Source: an uncultured Alphaproteobacteria bacterium
GTDB taxonomy: Bacteria; Pseudomonadota; Alphaproteobacteria; Parvibaculales; Parvibaculaceae
Assembly: GCA_903889655.1 (NCBI GenBank)
Contig: CAISYL010000234.1
Location: 1-45,582, forward strand
DNA length: 45,582 bases
Direction of reading: 5' to 3'
Shown: in pieces, positions 1-7,426 of the stretch
Position numbering within the stretch: position 1 is the stretch's first letter
How the letters are laid out: every line of letters starts with the position of its first letter
Program-made: the position numbers and the translations under genes
Notes under the pieces: model-generated
What the model saw: only the letters and a program-made list of their open reading frames with translations
Told to the model about the DNA's origin: nothing
Databases searched by the model: none

Positions 1-1256
1 ACGTCATTGACCGTGACGCCGCCCGACGTCGTGCGGTCGAGCACGCGGCGCTCTTCCTGTGCATCGTCGCCGAAGTAATAAAGGCCGAGCGGCCGGTCAT
101 GATCGTTGATGTAACCGAGCACCTCGGACATGTCGCGATAGGACTTCACCGGCAGAACCGGGCCGAAGATCTCGTCCTGCATGACTTTCATGTCGTCGGT
201 CGGGTTGACGATGATGGTCGGCGGAATCTTGTGCGCCTGCTGCTGGCTGAAGTCTTCATTGGCCGGATTGATCTCGACGATCTTCGCGCCCTTCGCCTTC
301 GCATCGTCGACATAGGAGTTGATGCGGTCGTAGTGACGCTGGTTGACGATCGACGTGTAGTCCGGGTTGTCCTTGATGGTCGGGAACATCTTCTTGACCG
401 ACTTCGTCGCTTCCGCGACGAACTCGTCGACCCGGCCTTCCGGCACGAAAACATAGTCCGGCGCGAGGCAGATCTGGCCGGCATTGAGTGTCTTGCCCGT
501 CATGATCTTGGCCGCCGTCTCGTCCATCCTGGCCGTCTTCGAGACGATGACCGGCGACTTGCCGCCGAGCTCGAGCGTCAGCGGCACGAGATGCTCGGCC
601 GCCGCACGCATGACGTGATAGGCGATCGAGGTCGCACCCGTGAAGATCAGATGATCGAAAGGCTGCGCGCTGAACGCCTGGCCGACAGCCGGGCCTCCGG
701 TGATGACCGCGACTTCCGTCTCGTCGAAGGCGGAGCGGAACATGCGCGCCATCAATTCGGAAGTCGCCGGCGTGAATTCCGACGGCTTGATCATCGCCCG
801 GTTGCCGGCGGCGAAGACGCCTGCCAGCGGCGCGAAGGTCAGGTTGATCGGGAAGTTCCACGGGCTGATGACGCCGACGGTGCCGAGCGGCTGATACTCG
901 ACCCGCGCCTTGGCACCGAGCAGATTGAGCGGAAACTGCGGCTTGCGCTTTTCCGGCTTCATCCACTGGCGCAGATGCTTCTTGGCATGCTTCAGCGGCC
1001 CGAGCGTACCCATGACATCGGCCAGCAGCGTCTGCTCATGGCTGCGATGGCCGAAATCGGAGGCCAGCGCCTCGCAGATTTCCTTCTGGTTGTCGACCAC
1101 AAGGGCGATCGAACGATCCAGCCAGTCGATACGCCGCTCGGCGCTGAGCGGTCCGTCCTTGATGTGCGCGGCCTTCTGGCGGTCCAGAATTTGGCGAATC
1201 GAGGCCGAAATGGCGCTCAGATCGGCCTCCTGCGGTTTTGATTCGGCCAGGCTCAT
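1..1256 (-). CDS. Coniferyl-aldehyde-type dehydrogenase (3' end missing)
   Basis: NAD(P)-dependent aldehyde dehydrogenase that oxidises an aromatic or aliphatic aldehyde to the acid. The visible 418 codons run unbroken from the ATG at 1256 to the window edge, so the C-terminus is missing. The start follows a strong AGGAGG ribosome site. Visible ALDH landmarks are the cofactor-loop motif SPWNFP, the general-base glutamate in ELGGKSP (about E229), the nucleophile in NAGQIC (about C263) and the EIFGPVLP motif. The overall pattern, including a short N-terminus without a long extension, is that of the coniferyl aldehyde dehydrogenase (CALDH) branch, but substrate cannot be read from sequence. It diverges from the GGDEF gene to its right. 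Family call is firm; the substrate label is by resemblance only. Confidence 0.9.
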   Translation of the reverse strand, partial: MSLAESKPQEADLSAISASIRQILDRQKAAHIKDGPLSAERRIDWLDRSIALVVDNQKEICEALASDFGHRSHEQTLLADVMGTLGPLKHAKKHLRQWMKPEKRKPQFPLNLLGAKARVEYQPLGTVGVISPWNFPINLTFAPLAGVFAAGNRAMIKPSEFTPATSELMARMFRSAFDETEVAVITGGPAVGQAFSAQPFDHLIFTGATSIAYHVMRAAAEHLVPLTLELGGKSPVIVSKTARMDETAAKIMTGKTLNAGQICLAPDYVFVPEGRVDEFVAEATKSVKKMFPTIKDNPDYTSIVNQRHYDRINSYVDDAKAKGAKIVEINPANEDFSQQQAHKIPPTIIVNPTDDMKVMQDEIFGPVLPVKSYRDMSEVLGYINDHDRPLGLYYFGDDAQEERRVLDRTTSGGVTVND

Positions 1257-1526
1257 GTCTTCCTCCTGTTGCGTGCCCAATGGCCCTTTGGGCCACCCGG
1301 ACCGGCCGGGCGAGGCGTGTTTAAGGGAAATATACCTGACAAAGGCCGGCGCTCGTAGCCCCTCGCGACGATCGATTTTAATCGGCCTTACGTAGGGGCA
1401 ACCGCCAAAAAGGAGGCATTCTAAGGGTCCAGTTTACCACGGTGTAACGAAGATCGCCTAGCGTTGGCTCACTGGAGATCTGGCGGTCGCCGCGAAGACG
1501 GGCGACGCCATCGTGAGGGCACGGAC
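1257..1526. other. Divergent intergenic region, no gene seen
   Basis: This 270-base gap separates the divergent aldehyde dehydrogenase and diguanylate cyclase genes, so it should carry both promoters. It contains a perfect 6-bp inverted repeat TGGCCC-TTT-GGGCCA at 1281-1295, close to the dehydrogenase start, and a smaller palindrome CGATT-TT-AATCG near 1372-1383. Either could be an operator. I could not place a convincing -35/-10 pair. Confidence 0.4.
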
Positions 1527-2582
1527 TTGATTTACACCGACGATATGGGCGTTGCCACAGAGTGGAGCATGAAGGCGCTCGGCCTGATGGCGCGGCACGG
1601 CGTTCCCCCGCTGCCCCAGAACTACGATCTCTGGTTTCGTTATGCGTCCGGACAAAGCTCCGATCTCAATGAGGAGATCGACAATCGGCTGAAGGAAGGC
1701 CGCAAGATCGACGATCAACTCTCCGCCGATCTGCATCAGCGTTTCGTCACCCATGCAGCCCTTGCCGAAGCGACGATCGACGCCGGCGACAAGTTGAATG
1801 TCGAAGTCGACAACATCCTGAAACTCGTCGAAGCGGCGGCGGGCGATTCCACCGCCCTCGGCACATCGGTCAGCAAGGCGAGCGCCGAACTGTCGAACCA
1901 GTCCACGCCGACGGACGTTCGCCGCGTGGTCGAGGCGATCGTGACCGCAACGCGCCAGATGGAATCACGCTCGCGCGAACTCGAGGAGCGCCTGCAGGAG
2001 ACCAAGGGCGAGCTCAATACGCTGCAGACGAACCTGACCAAGGCGCGCAACGAAGCGCGTACGGACGGGCTGACGGGCTGCGCCAACCGCAAGGCCTTCG
2101 ACGAAACGCTGGCGCAGGAAATTGCACGCGCAACGTCGAACCGTTCGGCGCTCTGCCTCGTCATGGGCGATATCGATCACTTCAAGCAATTCAACGATAC
2201 ATGGGGCCATCGGACCGGCGATCAGGTGCTGCGTCTGGTCGCAAGCTGTCTCAAGGCCGGTGGACGCGAGACCGACACGGTCGCACGCTATGGCGGCGAG
2301 GAGTTCGCGATCATCCTGCCCGCGATCTCGACCGACGATGCCGAACGTCTCGCCAATGACATTCGCGAGACGGTGCAGGCACGCGAACTCGTGAAGCGCT
2401 CCACGGGAGAATCCCTCGGCCGCGTGACCATGTCGCTTGGCGTGGCGACGCTACGACCGGGCGAAGGCTCCGCAACGCTGATCGAACGCGCCGACGCCTG
2501 TCTTTACGCGGCCAAGCGCGGCGGCCGCAACCGCGTCGTCAGCGAGACGCAGGATGTTTCGCTGAAAGCCAAGGCGAGCTGA
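1527..2582 (+). CDS. GGDEF-domain diguanylate cyclase
   Basis: Predicted to make cyclic di-GMP from two GTP. The N-terminal ~165 residues are helical with no transmembrane segment and contain a PxxYxLWFxYxxG pattern often seen ahead of cytoplasmic GGDEF domains; a coiled-coil-like stretch leads into the catalytic domain. The active-site motif is intact (RYGGEEF, GGEEF at about residues 256-260), and an inhibitory I-site RxxD (RETD) lies exactly five residues before it, so an active, product-inhibited enzyme is expected. No EAL domain is present. The start is uncertain: TTG at 1527 has a GTGAGGG ribosome site 7 bases upstream and is used here, ATG at 1545 is the alternative, and the frame is open back to 1464. 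Confidence 0.88.
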   Translation: MIYTDDMGVATEWSMKALGLMARHGVPPLPQNYDLWFRYASGQSSDLNEEIDNRLKEGRKIDDQLSADLHQRFVTHAALAEATIDAGDKLNVEVDNILKLVEAAAGDSTALGTSVSKASAELSNQSTPTDVRRVVEAIVTATRQMESRSRELEERLQETKGELNTLQTNLTKARNEARTDGLTGCANRKAFDETLAQEIARATSNRSALCLVMGDIDHFKQFNDTWGHRTGDQVLRLVASCLKAGGRETDTVARYGGEEFAIILPAISTDDAERLANDIRETVQARELVKRSTGESLGRVTMSLGVATLRPGEGSATLIERADACLYAAKRGGRNRVVSETQDVSLKAKAS

Positions 2583-2732
2583 AGAAGACGAGCCGAACGC
2601 CGAAGCCGTGTTGACGTAGCGGAAGAGCCTCCGTTCATTCTGGCGCAACGCCCGACGCGCGCGCTCCCTTCCGTCCCGCCTGTCCCGCGTCTATGCTTCC
2701 CGCAAAATCAGAACGGGGAAGAGGCGCCGGCA

Positions 2733-3533
2733 ATGACCGACAGGACAACAATCAAACTCGAGACGAAGGACGGCATCGCCCTCCTCACGCTCAACCGTCC
2801 CGAGGTGCTGAACAGCATCAACATGACGCTGATCGCCGACGTCCGCGCGGCGGTCGCCGAAGTGGCAGCCGACGACAATGCGCGCGTGCTAGTCGTCACC
2901 GGCGCGGGACGCGGCTTCTGCGCCGGGGCCGATCTCGCAGCGCAAGGCCAGCGGCAGGAAGGCATGAGCATCGGCCAGGGCGTCGCGCATGGCATGGAAA
3001 CCGGCTTCAACCCGATGATGCGCGAACTCTATGAGCTGCCGAAGCCGATCATTTCCGCCGTGAACGGCACCACGGCAGGAGGCGGCGTCGGTCTCGCGCT
3101 GGCTGCCGACATCGTGATCGCCGCAAAGTCGGCAAGCTTCATTCAGGTCTTTGGCCCGAAGCTCGGTCTCATCCCCGATCTCGGCACGACATGGACGCTG
3201 CCGCGTCTCGTCGGCCGCGCCCGCGCGCTGGCGCTGACGCTCACCGGCGACAAGCTGCCGGCGGAGACCGCCGCCGAATGGGGCATGATCTGGAAATGCG
3301 TCGACGATGCGAGCCTGATGGACGAAACGATGGCGCTCGCCGCAAAGCTCGCCAAGGGCCCGACCGGCGCCTTCGCCGAAATCCGCAAGGCGATCGACAT
3401 CTCCGGCCACAACACATTCGCCGAACAGCTCGATTATGAACGCGTGACGCAGGGCCGGATGGGCGACCATCCGAACTTCGTCGAGGGCGTCACCGCCTTC
3501 CTGCAGAAGCGCGAAGCCAAATTCAAGCCATAA
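2733..3533 (+). CDS. Enoyl-CoA hydratase/isomerase family protein, PaaG-like (copy 1)
   Basis: Crotonase-fold enzyme of 266 residues acting on an acyl-CoA. The oxyanion-hole segments are present (CAGADL at 63-68 and GTTAGGGVG at 112-120). In the catalytic region it reads GLIPDLGTTW, with an Asp (about D149) where PaaG-type isomerases have Asp, rather than the paired glutamates of classical enoyl-CoA hydratases. This points to a PaaG-like isomerase (ring-epoxide or double-bond shifting) rather than a plain beta-oxidation hydratase. It is followed 17 bases later by a paralogue in the same direction, so the two are probably cotranscribed. Substrate not determinable; no phenylacetate genes (paaABCDE, paaZ) are visible. 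Confidence 0.88.
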   Translation: MTDRTTIKLETKDGIALLTLNRPEVLNSINMTLIADVRAAVAEVAADDNARVLVVTGAGRGFCAGADLAAQGQRQEGMSIGQGVAHGMETGFNPMMRELYELPKPIISAVNGTTAGGGVGLALAADIVIAAKSASFIQVFGPKLGLIPDLGTTWTLPRLVGRARALALTLTGDKLPAETAAEWGMIWKCVDDASLMDETMALAAKLAKGPTGAFAEIRKAIDISGHNTFAEQLDYERVTQGRMGDHPNFVEGVTAFLQKREAKFKP

Positions 3534-3550
3534 GAAAACAGGAGGAACAG

Positions 3551-4342
3551 ATGGATTTCGAACGCGCAAGGCTCGACATCGACGGACCCGTCGCCACGCT
3601 GACGCTGAACCACCCGGAAGTCATGAACGCCGTCTCGCCGGAAATGCTCGGTGGGCTGATGAAGGCGATGGACGAAGTCGAGAATCCGAAGAACGGCATC
3701 CGCTGCCTTGTGATGACCGGCGAAGGACGCGGCTTCTGCACCGGCGCCAACCTGCAGGGGCGCGGCGACAACAATGGCGGCCGCCCCGATGCGGGCTCGG
3801 CGCTTGAGACGATGTACCACCCCTTCCTGCGCCGCCTGCGCAATCTCGCCATGCCCTTCGTCACCTCGGTGAACGGCCCGGCGGCGGGCGTCGGCATGAG
3901 CTTCGCGCTGATGGGCGACCTCGTGCTCTGCGCGAAATCCTCCTATTTCCTGCAGGCCTTCCGGCGCATCGGCCTGGTGCCGGATGGCGGCTCGACCTGG
4001 ATCCTGCCTCGCCTCGTCGGCAAGGCCCGCGCCATGGAACTGTCGCTGCTCGGCGAAAAGCTTCCGGCGGAAACAGCCCTCGCCTGGGGTCTGGTCAATC
4101 GCGTCTTCGACGATGCGGAACTCGCGGCCGAAACGAAGAAGCTCGCGCTCGACCTCGCCAATGGCCCAACCGTTTCCCTGAGCCTCATCCGCAAGCTTTA
4201 TTGGGAGAGCACCGATAACAGCTACGAAGAGCAGCTGAACCTTGAGCGGCAGTTGCAGCGCACAGCGGGCGCCAGCAACGATTTCAAGGAAGGCGTGCGG
4301 GCCTTCCTTGAGAAGCGGCCGGCCCAGTTCAAGGGCGAATAA
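3551..4342 (+). CDS. Enoyl-CoA hydratase/isomerase family protein, PaaG-like (copy 2)
   Basis: A 263-residue crotonase-fold protein, paralogous to the upstream gene and translated from an ATG preceded by AGGAGG. Oxyanion-hole motifs are CTGANL (63-68) and GPAAGVGMS (109-117). The catalytic segment GLVPDGGSTW again carries Asp (about D145) in the PaaG position, and both copies share the following TWxLPRLVGxARA run. The pair probably acts on related acyl-CoA intermediates or forms a mixed trimer; both ideas are inference. A strong imperfect hairpin just downstream may end the transcript. Confidence 0.88.
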   Translation: MDFERARLDIDGPVATLTLNHPEVMNAVSPEMLGGLMKAMDEVENPKNGIRCLVMTGEGRGFCTGANLQGRGDNNGGRPDAGSALETMYHPFLRRLRNLAMPFVTSVNGPAAGVGMSFALMGDLVLCAKSSYFLQAFRRIGLVPDGGSTWILPRLVGKARAMELSLLGEKLPAETALAWGLVNRVFDDAELAAETKKLALDLANGPTVSLSLIRKLYWESTDNSYEEQLNLERQLQRTAGASNDFKEGVRAFLEKRPAQFKGE

Positions 4343-4354
4343 CCCTCCTCATGC

Positions 4355-4390
4355 CCCGGTTTCTTCTCGCGACATGCGGGAGGAACCGGG
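4355..4390 (+). terminator. Hairpin after the tandem hydratase genes
   Basis: Twelve bases after the second hydratase stop, CCCGGT (4355-4360) pairs with ACCGGG (4385-4390), and the inner TCTTCTCGC/GCGGGAGGA arms continue the stem with G-U wobbles around a GACAT loop. There is no U-run behind it, so it may be an RNA-stabilising or Rho-assisted end rather than a classical intrinsic terminator. Confidence 0.4.
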
Positions 4391-4476
4391 CGTCTGGCCT
4401 CGCCATCACGACATTTATCTATTCGTCGTTTTCGGACAAATTTCTCTTTTCGCACACGCCGGTCGCGGCAATTGCC

Positions 4477-4482
4477 TTGACA
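4477..4482 (+). promoter_or_regulatory. Perfect -35 hexamer ahead of the exported hydrolase
   Basis: TTGACA, a consensus -35 element, lies about 90 bases before the epoxide-hydrolase-like gene. No good -10 is seen at 16-18 bases (GAACTG is the 17-base candidate), so this is a weak promoter call. Confidence 0.28.
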
Positions 4483-4568
4483 GATCTGCCGCTGCGCCTG
4501 AACTGTAGACGGACGAATTTTCAGCCGTTGCAACCGCAGCCCGCCAGGCCGCACGCCGGGATTGAACA

Positions 4569-5483
4569 ATGCGCCCGATCATCCGTCGTCTGCTCCGTGT
4601 CACCCTGTATCTCGTCTCGCTTTCGATCTTTGCCGCGCCTGCGTTGGCCGGAACGATCGAGAGCCGCTTTGCCGAAGTGAACGGCGTCCGCCTTCACTAT
4701 CTCATTGCGGGTAAGGGCGATCCCATCGTGCTCCTGCACGGCTACGCGGAATCGAGCCATATGTGGCTGCCGCTGATCCCGAAACTCGCAGTGAATCACA
4801 CCGTCATCGCGCCGGACCTGCGCGGCTTCGGCCAATCCGCCACACCGCCCGACGGCTATACAAAAGCGGTGATGGCGCAGGACATTCACGCACTGACACA
4901 GAAGCTCGGCTACAAGCACGTCGCCGTCGTCGGCCATGACATCGGCTTGATGGTCGCCTACGCCTATGCAGCGCAATACCCCGCCGAAACCGACCGCGTC
5001 GTCTTGATGGACGCCTTTCTGCCCGGCGTCGGCGACTGGACCAAGGTCTGGCTGTTGCGAGACCTATGGCACTTCCATTTCTACGGACCGACCCCGCTCG
5101 CCCTGGTGAAGGGTCGTGAGCGCATCTATTTCGAGCATTTCTGGAATGACTTCGCCGCCGACCCGAAGCACTCGGTGCCCGAGAAGGACCGTGTCTTCTA
5201 CGCGAAGGAATACGCACAACCCGACCATATGCGCGCCGGCTTCGAAGTCTTTCGCGCTTTCGAGCAGGACGCGAAGGATTTTGCGGGCTTCGCGAAGACG
5301 CCGCTGACCATGCCGATGCTGGTGCTGTCGGGCGAAAAGGCGGGCGGCCAATTCCTGATCGATCAAGGCAAGATGGTCGACTCCAATGTCGAGGGCGTCA
5401 TCGTCACCGGCTCCGGCCACTGGCTGATGGAAGAGGCGCCGGACAAAGTGATGCCGAAGCTGGTCGAGTTTCTGAACAAGTGA
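4569..5483 (+). CDS. Exported alpha/beta hydrolase, epoxide hydrolase-like
   Basis: A 304-residue alpha/beta hydrolase with an N-terminal signal peptide (hydrophobic core about 9-22, cleavage likely after APALA-G at 27/28), so it should act in the periplasm. The nucleophile elbow reads VVGHDIG with Asp at about 124, typical of epoxide hydrolases and haloacid/haloalkane dehalogenases rather than serine esterases. The oxyanion segment is HGYAESS (57-63), DLRGFGQS follows at 83-90, and the catalytic His is in GSGHW (about H284). Known relatives hydrolyse epoxides or fluoro/haloacetates; the substrate here is unknown. It is monocistronic, with a likely terminator downstream. An exported member of this usually cytoplasmic group is mildly unusual. 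Confidence 0.85.
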   Translation: MRPIIRRLLRVTLYLVSLSIFAAPALAGTIESRFAEVNGVRLHYLIAGKGDPIVLLHGYAESSHMWLPLIPKLAVNHTVIAPDLRGFGQSATPPDGYTKAVMAQDIHALTQKLGYKHVAVVGHDIGLMVAYAYAAQYPAETDRVVLMDAFLPGVGDWTKVWLLRDLWHFHFYGPTPLALVKGRERIYFEHFWNDFAADPKHSVPEKDRVFYAKEYAQPDHMRAGFEVFRAFEQDAKDFAGFAKTPLTMPMLVLSGEKAGGQFLIDQGKMVDSNVEGVIVTGSGHWLMEEAPDKVMPKLVEFLNK

Positions 5484-5495
5484 TGCGTTTGCAAC

Positions 5496-5518
5496 GCCGG
5501 GAACGCTGACCGGCTTTT
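5496..5518 (+). terminator. Intrinsic terminator after the exported hydrolase
   Basis: GCCGG (5496-5500) pairs with CCGGC (5510-5514) around a 9-base loop, followed by TTTT and another short T-rich stretch. It lies 12 bases after the hydrolase stop and before the next gene's ribosome site. Confidence 0.5.
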
Positions 5519-5568
5519 CATTTCGATGTATGCTTCCCCCGCAATTGCTTTCAGGGGAGGAGGCATTC

Positions 5569-6150
5569 ATGCATCCCGCACTCTTGTTGATATCCGCCTG
5601 GGCCCTGTGGGGTCTGTCGTGGTTCGCGGCCGCAGTCTGGACCGGTCGTACGGAAAATCGTGTTCCGCGCGCAAGCGCCGAAGTCTGGCTCTATCGGACG
5701 CTGGTCACGGTCGGCCTCGTACTCCTCTACTACCGGACCGCATTGGTTCTCCACATGCATCGGCTCTGGCATGTCGGCTACGACGGCGCCTATGCGCTCG
5801 CCTTCGCCGCCATAGCGGGATTCCTTTTCACCTGGTGGGCGCGTGTCCATCTCGGCCGTTTGTGGTCGGGGGCCGTCACCCGCAAGGAAGGTCACTACGT
5901 CGTCGATACCGGCCCTTACGGCATCGTCCGTCATCCGATCTATACCGGCATTCTCGCCGCGACGCTCGCGACCGCGCTGACGCTGGCGACGATCCCCGCC
6001 CTTCTTGGCCTGGTCTTCATAACCGTCGGGCTGTGGCTGAAGGCCAAGATCGAGGAGCGGTTTCTCGCCGCGGAGCTCGGCCCCGATGCTTACGGCGATT
6101 ACCGGCGCAGAGTGCCGATGCTCGTTCCGTTCGGGCCGAAGGGCGCGTGA
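5569..6150 (+). CDS. ICMT-like (isoprenylcysteine carboxyl methyltransferase family) membrane protein
   Basis: Integral membrane protein of 193 residues with about five hydrophobic segments. The C-terminal half carries the signature of the PEMT/ICMT fold: GPYGIVRHPIYTG, followed by a hydrophobic hairpin and an E-E-R-F-L segment that in this family helps bind S-adenosylmethionine. Bacterial members methylate unknown small or lipid substrates; no prenylated-protein role is implied. The ATG at 5569 is chosen over the one at 5530 because GGGGAGGAGG lies just before it and the first hydrophobic helix starts directly there. It converges on the TfoX gene with a 10-base gap. Confidence 0.82.
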   Translation: MHPALLLISAWALWGLSWFAAAVWTGRTENRVPRASAEVWLYRTLVTVGLVLLYYRTALVLHMHRLWHVGYDGAYALAFAAIAGFLFTWWARVHLGRLWSGAVTRKEGHYVVDTGPYGIVRHPIYTGILAATLATALTLATIPALLGLVFITVGLWLKAKIEERFLAAELGPDAYGDYRRRVPMLVPFGPKGA

Positions 6151-6160
6151 TCGCATTTCG

Positions 6161-6610
6161 CTAGGCCTTGCGTCTCGCGGGCTTCTTCTTCGAGGGTGAT
6201 CCCTTGGCGGGCGCGGCTTTCTTCTTCGCGGCGGCCTTCTTGCGCTCGGCGGCGCGCGCCGCCCTGGCGAGCTTCTCGGCCTTCACCGCGCGCATGACGT
6301 CCATCGCCTTCCGCGCCCATTGAACGAGTTCGTCCGGGTCGTCGTAAAGACGTTCAGGCACTTCATAATAATGGAGTGAGCCGGTGCTGCCGTCCGTCAT
6401 CTCGAAGGTGAAGGGCCCCTTGTCCTCGGCCTCGAAGTCGGCGCGGTTGCGGTCGTCGACCTTGAAGTAGAGCGTCTCGTCGAAGATGAGGCCGAACATC
6501 AGATCGTCGAGATAGACGCCAGCGCCCCCGAACATGCCGCGAAAGCGGATGGGACCGAGACGCTCTAGCTGTTCGGCGAGGAATTCCTTGTATTCGGAGC
6601 TGACCGCCAC
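6161..6610 (-). CDS. TfoX N-terminal domain protein with Lys/Ala-rich tail
   Basis: A 149-residue protein. Residues ~1-110 match the TfoX_N fold (RFRGMFGGAGVY motif near 23-34, then FGLIFDETLYFKVD), named after the competence regulator TfoX/Sxy but of unknown biochemical activity in alphaproteobacteria. The last ~40 residues are a basic low-complexity tail of Lys, Ala, Arg and Pro, like histone-H1-type tails and like the tail on the peroxiredoxin at 22870. This could give DNA or RNA binding. It lies 9 bases beyond sufA on the same strand and may be the last gene of the suf transcript. Confidence 0.82.
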   Translation of the reverse strand: MAVSSEYKEFLAEQLERLGPIRFRGMFGGAGVYLDDLMFGLIFDETLYFKVDDRNRADFEAEDKGPFTFEMTDGSTGSLHYYEVPERLYDDPDELVQWARKAMDVMRAVKAEKLARAARAAERKKAAAKKKAAPAKGSPSKKKPARRKA

Positions 6611-6619
6611 GGCCCGGTC

Positions 6620-6979
6620 CTAGAGCCGCGCGGGTTCTATCGTGACGCTCTCGCCGCAGCCGCAGGCGTCCGTCACATTCGGATTGTTGAACTTGAAGCC
6701 AGCGGAGAACTTGTCGGTCTCATAGTCCATCTCGGTGCCGATAAGAAAGAGGATCGCCTTCGGGTCGATCAGAATCTTGACGCCCTTGTCCTCGACTACT
6801 TCGTCGAGCGGCTTTACGGCCTCGGCATATTCCATCGTGTATTCCATGCCGGCGCAGCCGCCGTTCTTCACGCCGACACGCAGGCCCACATATTTGCCTT
6901 CGGAACGCGACATGATGGCCTGCAGATGCTCCGCAGCCCTGTCGGTCAGCCTGATTGCCTTGGGACGTTCTCTCGCCAT
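6620..6979 (-). CDS. sufA: A-type Fe-S carrier protein
   Basis: A 119-residue HesB/IscA/SufA family protein that takes [Fe-S] clusters from the SufBCD scaffold and passes them to targets. The three conserved cysteines are present: one in GGCAGMEY and two in the C-terminal ACGCGES. The gene is the last member of the suf operon, 49 bases after sufT. The acronym is by operon position; by sequence it could equally be called IscA/ErpA-like. Confidence 0.93.
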   Translation of the reverse strand: MARERPKAIRLTDRAAEHLQAIMSRSEGKYVGLRVGVKNGGCAGMEYTMEYAEAVKPLDEVVEDKGVKILIDPKAILFLIGTEMDYETDKFSAGFKFNNPNVTDACGCGESVTIEPARL

Positions 6980-7028
6980 GTTCTTACCTCAGGGCTACAA
7001 ATGGATATTGAGCCCTATTCCTTCAAGT

Positions 7029-7415
7029 TCAATACATGTTGAGCGCGACACGCGCCTCGTCGGACATCCGGCTCGGATCCCAGGGTGGATCGAAGGTCAT
7101 GTTGACCTTGACGTCGCCCACGCCCTCGACCGAGCGGACGGCATCCGCCACCATCTCGGGCATCGTGCCGGCAACCGGGCAGCCCGGCGCCGTCAGCGTC
7201 ATATCGATCAGAATGTCGCGATCGTCGGACACATCGACCTTGTAGATGAGACCGAGTTCGTAGATATCGACCGGAATCTCCGGGTCGTAGACGGTCTTCA
7301 GCGCCGCGACGATGTCGTCGCTGAGCCTGTCGAGCTCTTCCTGCGGAATGGCCGAAGGTGCGGGCACATCGCCCGCCTTCTCAGCCTCGTCCGCCATGTT
7401 TACCTCGTCCGACAT
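7029..7415 (-). CDS. sufT: SUF-associated DUF59/MIP18 family protein
   Basis: A 128-residue protein. After a variable N-terminal 30 residues comes the DUF59 (MIP18/PaaD-like) domain with the motif DPEIPVDIYELGLIY and the cysteine in TLTAPGCP. Relatives assist Fe-S cluster maturation or delivery in the SUF pathway. The start at ATG 7415 is chosen because GAGG lies 8 bases ahead; a TTG five codons upstream (7430) overlaps the sufS stop. It lies between sufS and sufA in the operon, which supports the SufT assignment. Confidence 0.88.
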   Translation of the reverse strand: MSDEVNMADEAEKAGDVPAPSAIPQEELDRLSDDIVAALKTVYDPEIPVDIYELGLIYKVDVSDDRDILIDMTLTAPGCPVAGTMPEMVADAVRSVEGVGDVKVNMTFDPPWDPSRMSDEARVALNMY

Positions 7416-7426
7416 AACCGGAATCC

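Noticed and set aside
2612-2640. Promoter TTGACG with TTCATT at 17 bases before the first hydratase gene
   Set aside because: The -10 matches only 3 of 6 positions, too weak to list.
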